Assembly (NCBI GenBank): GCA_036269915.1
Contig: DATBDM010000131.1
Coordinates: 5,012 to 69,011 of the forward strand
Length of the DNA: 64,000 bases
DNA from: DATBDM01 sp036269915
GTDB lineage: Bacteria; Actinomycetota; Thermoleophilia; Solirubrobacterales; Solirubrobacteraceae
Direction: 5' to 3'
Made by a program: the position numbers and the translations under genes. The notes under the pieces were generated by a model. That model was not told where the DNA came from and ran no database searches. It was given only the letters and a program-made list of their open reading frames with translations. Positions 61,941-64,000 of this stretch are shown piece by piece (positions within the stretch are counted from its first letter, which is position 1; every line of letters begins with the position of its first letter).

Positions 61941-63260
61941 GTGAACGCGTCACGCCGCGCCTGGCTGATGTGGGCGCTGGGCGTCACGGCGTACTGCATC
62001 GCGGTCTTCCACCGAGCCTCGCTCGGGGTGGCCGGCCCCTTGGCGCAGCAGCGCTTCGGCGCGACCGCCGCGGTGCTCAGCCTCTTCATCGTCCTGCAGC
62101 TCGGGGTCTACGCGTCGCTGCAGGTGCCGGTCGGCGTGCTGCTCGACCGCGTCGGCTCGCGGCGGATGGTCGCGGCGGGCGCCGCGACGATGGCGGCCGG
62201 CCAGATCGTGCTCGCCGAATCGCACTCGGTGGGGCTCGCCGTGCTCGGCCGCGTGCTCGTCGGCACCGGCGACGCGATGACGTTCACGAGCGTGCTGCGC
62301 CTCGTCGCCGCCTGGTTCCCGCCGCGCCGCGTCCCGATCGTCACCCAGCTCTCGGGCCTGCTCGGACAGCTCGGCCAGGTCGCGGCGGCGATCCCGCTCG
62401 TCGCGTTGCTGCACCACGAGGGCTGGACGCCGTCGTTCCTCGGCGCGGGCGCCGCCGGCCTCGTCGTTGCCGTGCTCGTCGCGCTCTGGATGCGCGACGC
62501 GCCGCCGTCGGCGCACGTGCATCCGCCGCCGTCCAGCGCCCACGAGGTCCGCGGGCATCTGCGCGCGGCCTGGCGCGAGCCGGGGACGCGGCTCGGCCTG
62601 TGGACCCACTTCGCCACCCAGTTCTCGGGGCTCGTGTTCGGGCTGCTCTGGGGCTATCCGTTCCTGGTCCAGGGCGAGGGACGCTCGCCGCAGCAGGCCG
62701 CCGCGCTGCTCACCGTGCTCGTGATCGCGGCCGTGGCGATCGGGCCGGTGATCGGCCAGCTGATCGGCCGCTGGCCGTACCGCCGCTCGATTCCGACGCT
62801 GGCCGTCGTCAGCGCCAGCGCGACGATCTGGACGGTCGTGCTCGTGTGGCCCGGTCGTGCGCCGCTCGCGCTGCTTGTCGTGCTCGTGCTCGTGCTCGCC
62901 ACCAACGGGCCGGGGTCGATGGTCGGCTTCGACTACGCGCGCACCGAGAACGAGCCCGCGCGGCTCGGGTCGGCGACGGGGATCGTCAACGTCGGCGGCT
63001 TCGTTGCGTCGCTGACGACGATCCTTCTGATCGGCCTGCTGCTCAACCTCCAGCACCCGGGCGGGACCGGTGGGTACACGCTGGACGACTTCCGCCTCGC
63101 CTTCTCCGCGCAGTACCTCATCTGGGCGGTCGGCCTGCTCGGCGTGATCCACGCGCGCCGGCGGCTGCGCGCCCTCCGCGCGCCCGAGCTCGACGCCTTC
63201 CCGCGCGCGGTCGTGCGCGTGACGCGCGACGCCCGGGAGCGGCGCTCGCGGGCCAGGTGA
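61941..63260 (+). CDS. MFS transporter
   Basis: A 439-residue, about twelve-helix major facilitator. Key elements are WALGVTAYCIAVFHRASLGVAG in helix 1, the loop LLDRVGSRRMVAAGAATMAAGQ, and GLLGQLGQVAAAIPLVALL, LLWGYPFLVQGEG and SMVGFDYARTENEPARLGSATG. The last part resembles nitrate/hexuronate-like or general metabolite MFS carriers. The substrate cannot be assigned. GTG 61941 is the start. The Arg-rich C-terminus is cytoplasmic. Confidence 0.9.
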   Translation: MNASRRAWLMWALGVTAYCIAVFHRASLGVAGPLAQQRFGATAAVLSLFIVLQLGVYASLQVPVGVLLDRVGSRRMVAAGAATMAAGQIVLAESHSVGLAVLGRVLVGTGDAMTFTSVLRLVAAWFPPRRVPIVTQLSGLLGQLGQVAAAIPLVALLHHEGWTPSFLGAGAAGLVVAVLVALWMRDAPPSAHVHPPPSSAHEVRGHLRAAWREPGTRLGLWTHFATQFSGLVFGLLWGYPFLVQGEGRSPQQAAALLTVLVIAAVAIGPVIGQLIGRWPYRRSIPTLAVVSASATIWTVVLVWPGRAPLALLVVLVLVLATNGPGSMVGFDYARTENEPARLGSATGIVNVGGFVASLTTILLIGLLLNLQHPGGTGGYTLDDFRLAFSAQYLIWAVGLLGVIHARRRLRALRAPELDAFPRAVVRVTRDARERRSRAR

Positions 63261-63338
63261 GACGGGAGCGGCGAGGAGGTCGCGCGTGCGCGCGCGGAGT
63301 GGGACACTGAGCTTCGCCGTTCGACGCGAGGAGTCCCC

Positions 63339-64000
63339 ATGAGCACGCCCGATCGCCCGCGCACCACCACCGACTCCGGCATCCCCGCCCCCAGCGACGA
63401 GCACTCGCTGACCGTCGGGCCTTCCGGCCCGATCGCCCTGCACGACCACTACGTCGTGCAGAAGATGCAGCACTTCAACCGCGAGCGGGTGCCCGAGCGC
63501 GTCGTGCACGCGAAGGGCGGCGGCGCCCATGGCTTCTTCGAGGTCAGCAACGACGTCACCCAGTTCACCAAGGCCGACTTCCTGTCCACGGTCGGCAAGC
63601 GGACCGAGACCTTCGCGCGCTTCTCGACCGTCGCCGGCGAGCAGGGCTTCCCGGACACCGTGCGCGACCCCCGCGGCTTCGCGCTGAAGTTCTACACCGA
63701 CGACGGCAACTTCGACATGGTCGGCAACAACACGCCGGTCTTCTTCGTCCGCGACCCGTCGAAGTTCCAGGACTTCATCCACTCCCAGAAGCGCCTTCCG
63801 GACACGGGCATGCGCTCCAACGACATGCAGTGGGACTTCTGGACGCTCTCGCCCGAGAGCGCGCACCAGGTCACGATCCTGATGTCCGAGCGCGGCATCC
63901 CCGCGTCGTGGCGCCACATGAACGGCTACTCGAGTCACACCTACTCGTGGATCAACGCCGCCGGCGAGCGCTTCTGGGTCAAGTACCACTTCAAGACCGT
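63339..64000 (+). CDS. Catalase, 3' part outside window
   Basis: A haem catalase that converts hydrogen peroxide to water and oxygen. The 220 visible residues begin at ATG 63339, eight bases after [27 protein letters not shown] has the catalytic His57, [30 protein letters not shown] has the catalytic Asn at 130 or 131, and [18 protein letters not shown] follows. The haem-ligand Tyr at the C-terminus lies beyond the window edge. Its size class (small or large clade) cannot be told from this part. Confidence 0.95.
   Translation, partial: MSTPDRPRTTTDSGIPAPSDEHSLTVGPSGPIALHDHYVVQKMQHFNRERVPERVVHAKGGGAHGFFEVSNDVTQFTKADFLSTVGKRTETFARFSTVAGEQGFPDTVRDPRGFALKFYTDDGNFDMVGNNTPVFFVRDPSKFQDFIHSQKRLPDTGMRSNDMQWDFWTLSPESAHQVTILMSERGIPASWRHMNGYSSHTYSWINAAGERFWVKYHFKT

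Overview
The window is strongly GC-rich and densely coded on both strands. Stop codons are rare in every frame, so long antisense open frames shadow most genes. The gene content points to an aerobic soil-type actinobacterium: a LLM-class (F420-type) oxidoreductase, monomeric isocitrate dehydrogenase, HisKA_3/NarL two-component proteins, DUF4031 and Rho-N-like small proteins, and secreted polysaccharidases. A member of Thermoleophilia/Solirubrobacterales is my best guess, but this is inference from gene style and not from a marker gene. I see no rRNA, tRNA, CRISPR array, prophage or transposase gene.

Layout. 1-4.2 kb: the 5' part of fabD, then a NarL response regulator and GAF histidine kinase, divergent from an NTF2-like protein and a second histidine kinase fused to an ASCH domain. 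4.2-8.7 kb: glutamate-cysteine ligase, acyl-CoA synthetase and a BBE-type flavin oxidase. 8.7-9.4 kb: a gene-free block of hairpins and repeats. 9.4-13.1 kb: a large secreted six-hairpin glycosidase under two LacI-type palindromes, preceded by a HAD phosphatase. 13.1-19.5 kb: LLM oxidoreductase, DUF488, glycerophosphodiesterase, GGDEF-EAL protein, a pseudokinase, a half-length GNAT and a PlsC acyltransferase, then a second hairpin block with the same inverted ends as the first. 19.7-24.2 kb: PPK2 and NagA, divergent from a sugar porter and a SIS-domain deaminase/isomerase, which looks like an amino-sugar catabolic locus. 24.2-31.4 kb: aldo/keto reductase, phosphoribosyltransferase, SDR, M48 protease, epoxide-hydrolase-like enzyme, GNAT and a secreted phosphoesterase. 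31.4-42.2 kb: small conserved proteins, a GGDEF/HD-GYP protein, a beta-propeller/MoaD pair, a secreted M36 metalloprotease and a GH15 glucodextranase-like enzyme. 42.2-51.8 kb: a leftward DNA-repair run (RNase HI, RecC, RecB, RecD, HhH-GPD). 51.8-64 kb: cupin dioxygenase-like protein, TIGR03118 protein, P450, ArsR/SRPBCC pair, VOC and SRPBCC proteins, monomeric IDH, AraC/VOC pair, epimerase, PspC, MFS transporter and the start of a catalase.

Working together. Secreted hydrolases (two glycosidases, M36 protease, phosphoesterase) release sugars, peptides and phosphate. The NagA/porter/SIS genes would feed amino sugars into glycolysis. Two c-di-GMP proteins and two sensor kinases give signalling capacity. 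RecBCD with RNase HI and an HhH-GPD protein is a compact repair unit. The least explained items are the kinase-ASCH fusion, the MoaD/propeller pair, the pseudokinase and the two hairpin blocks with matching inverted ends.
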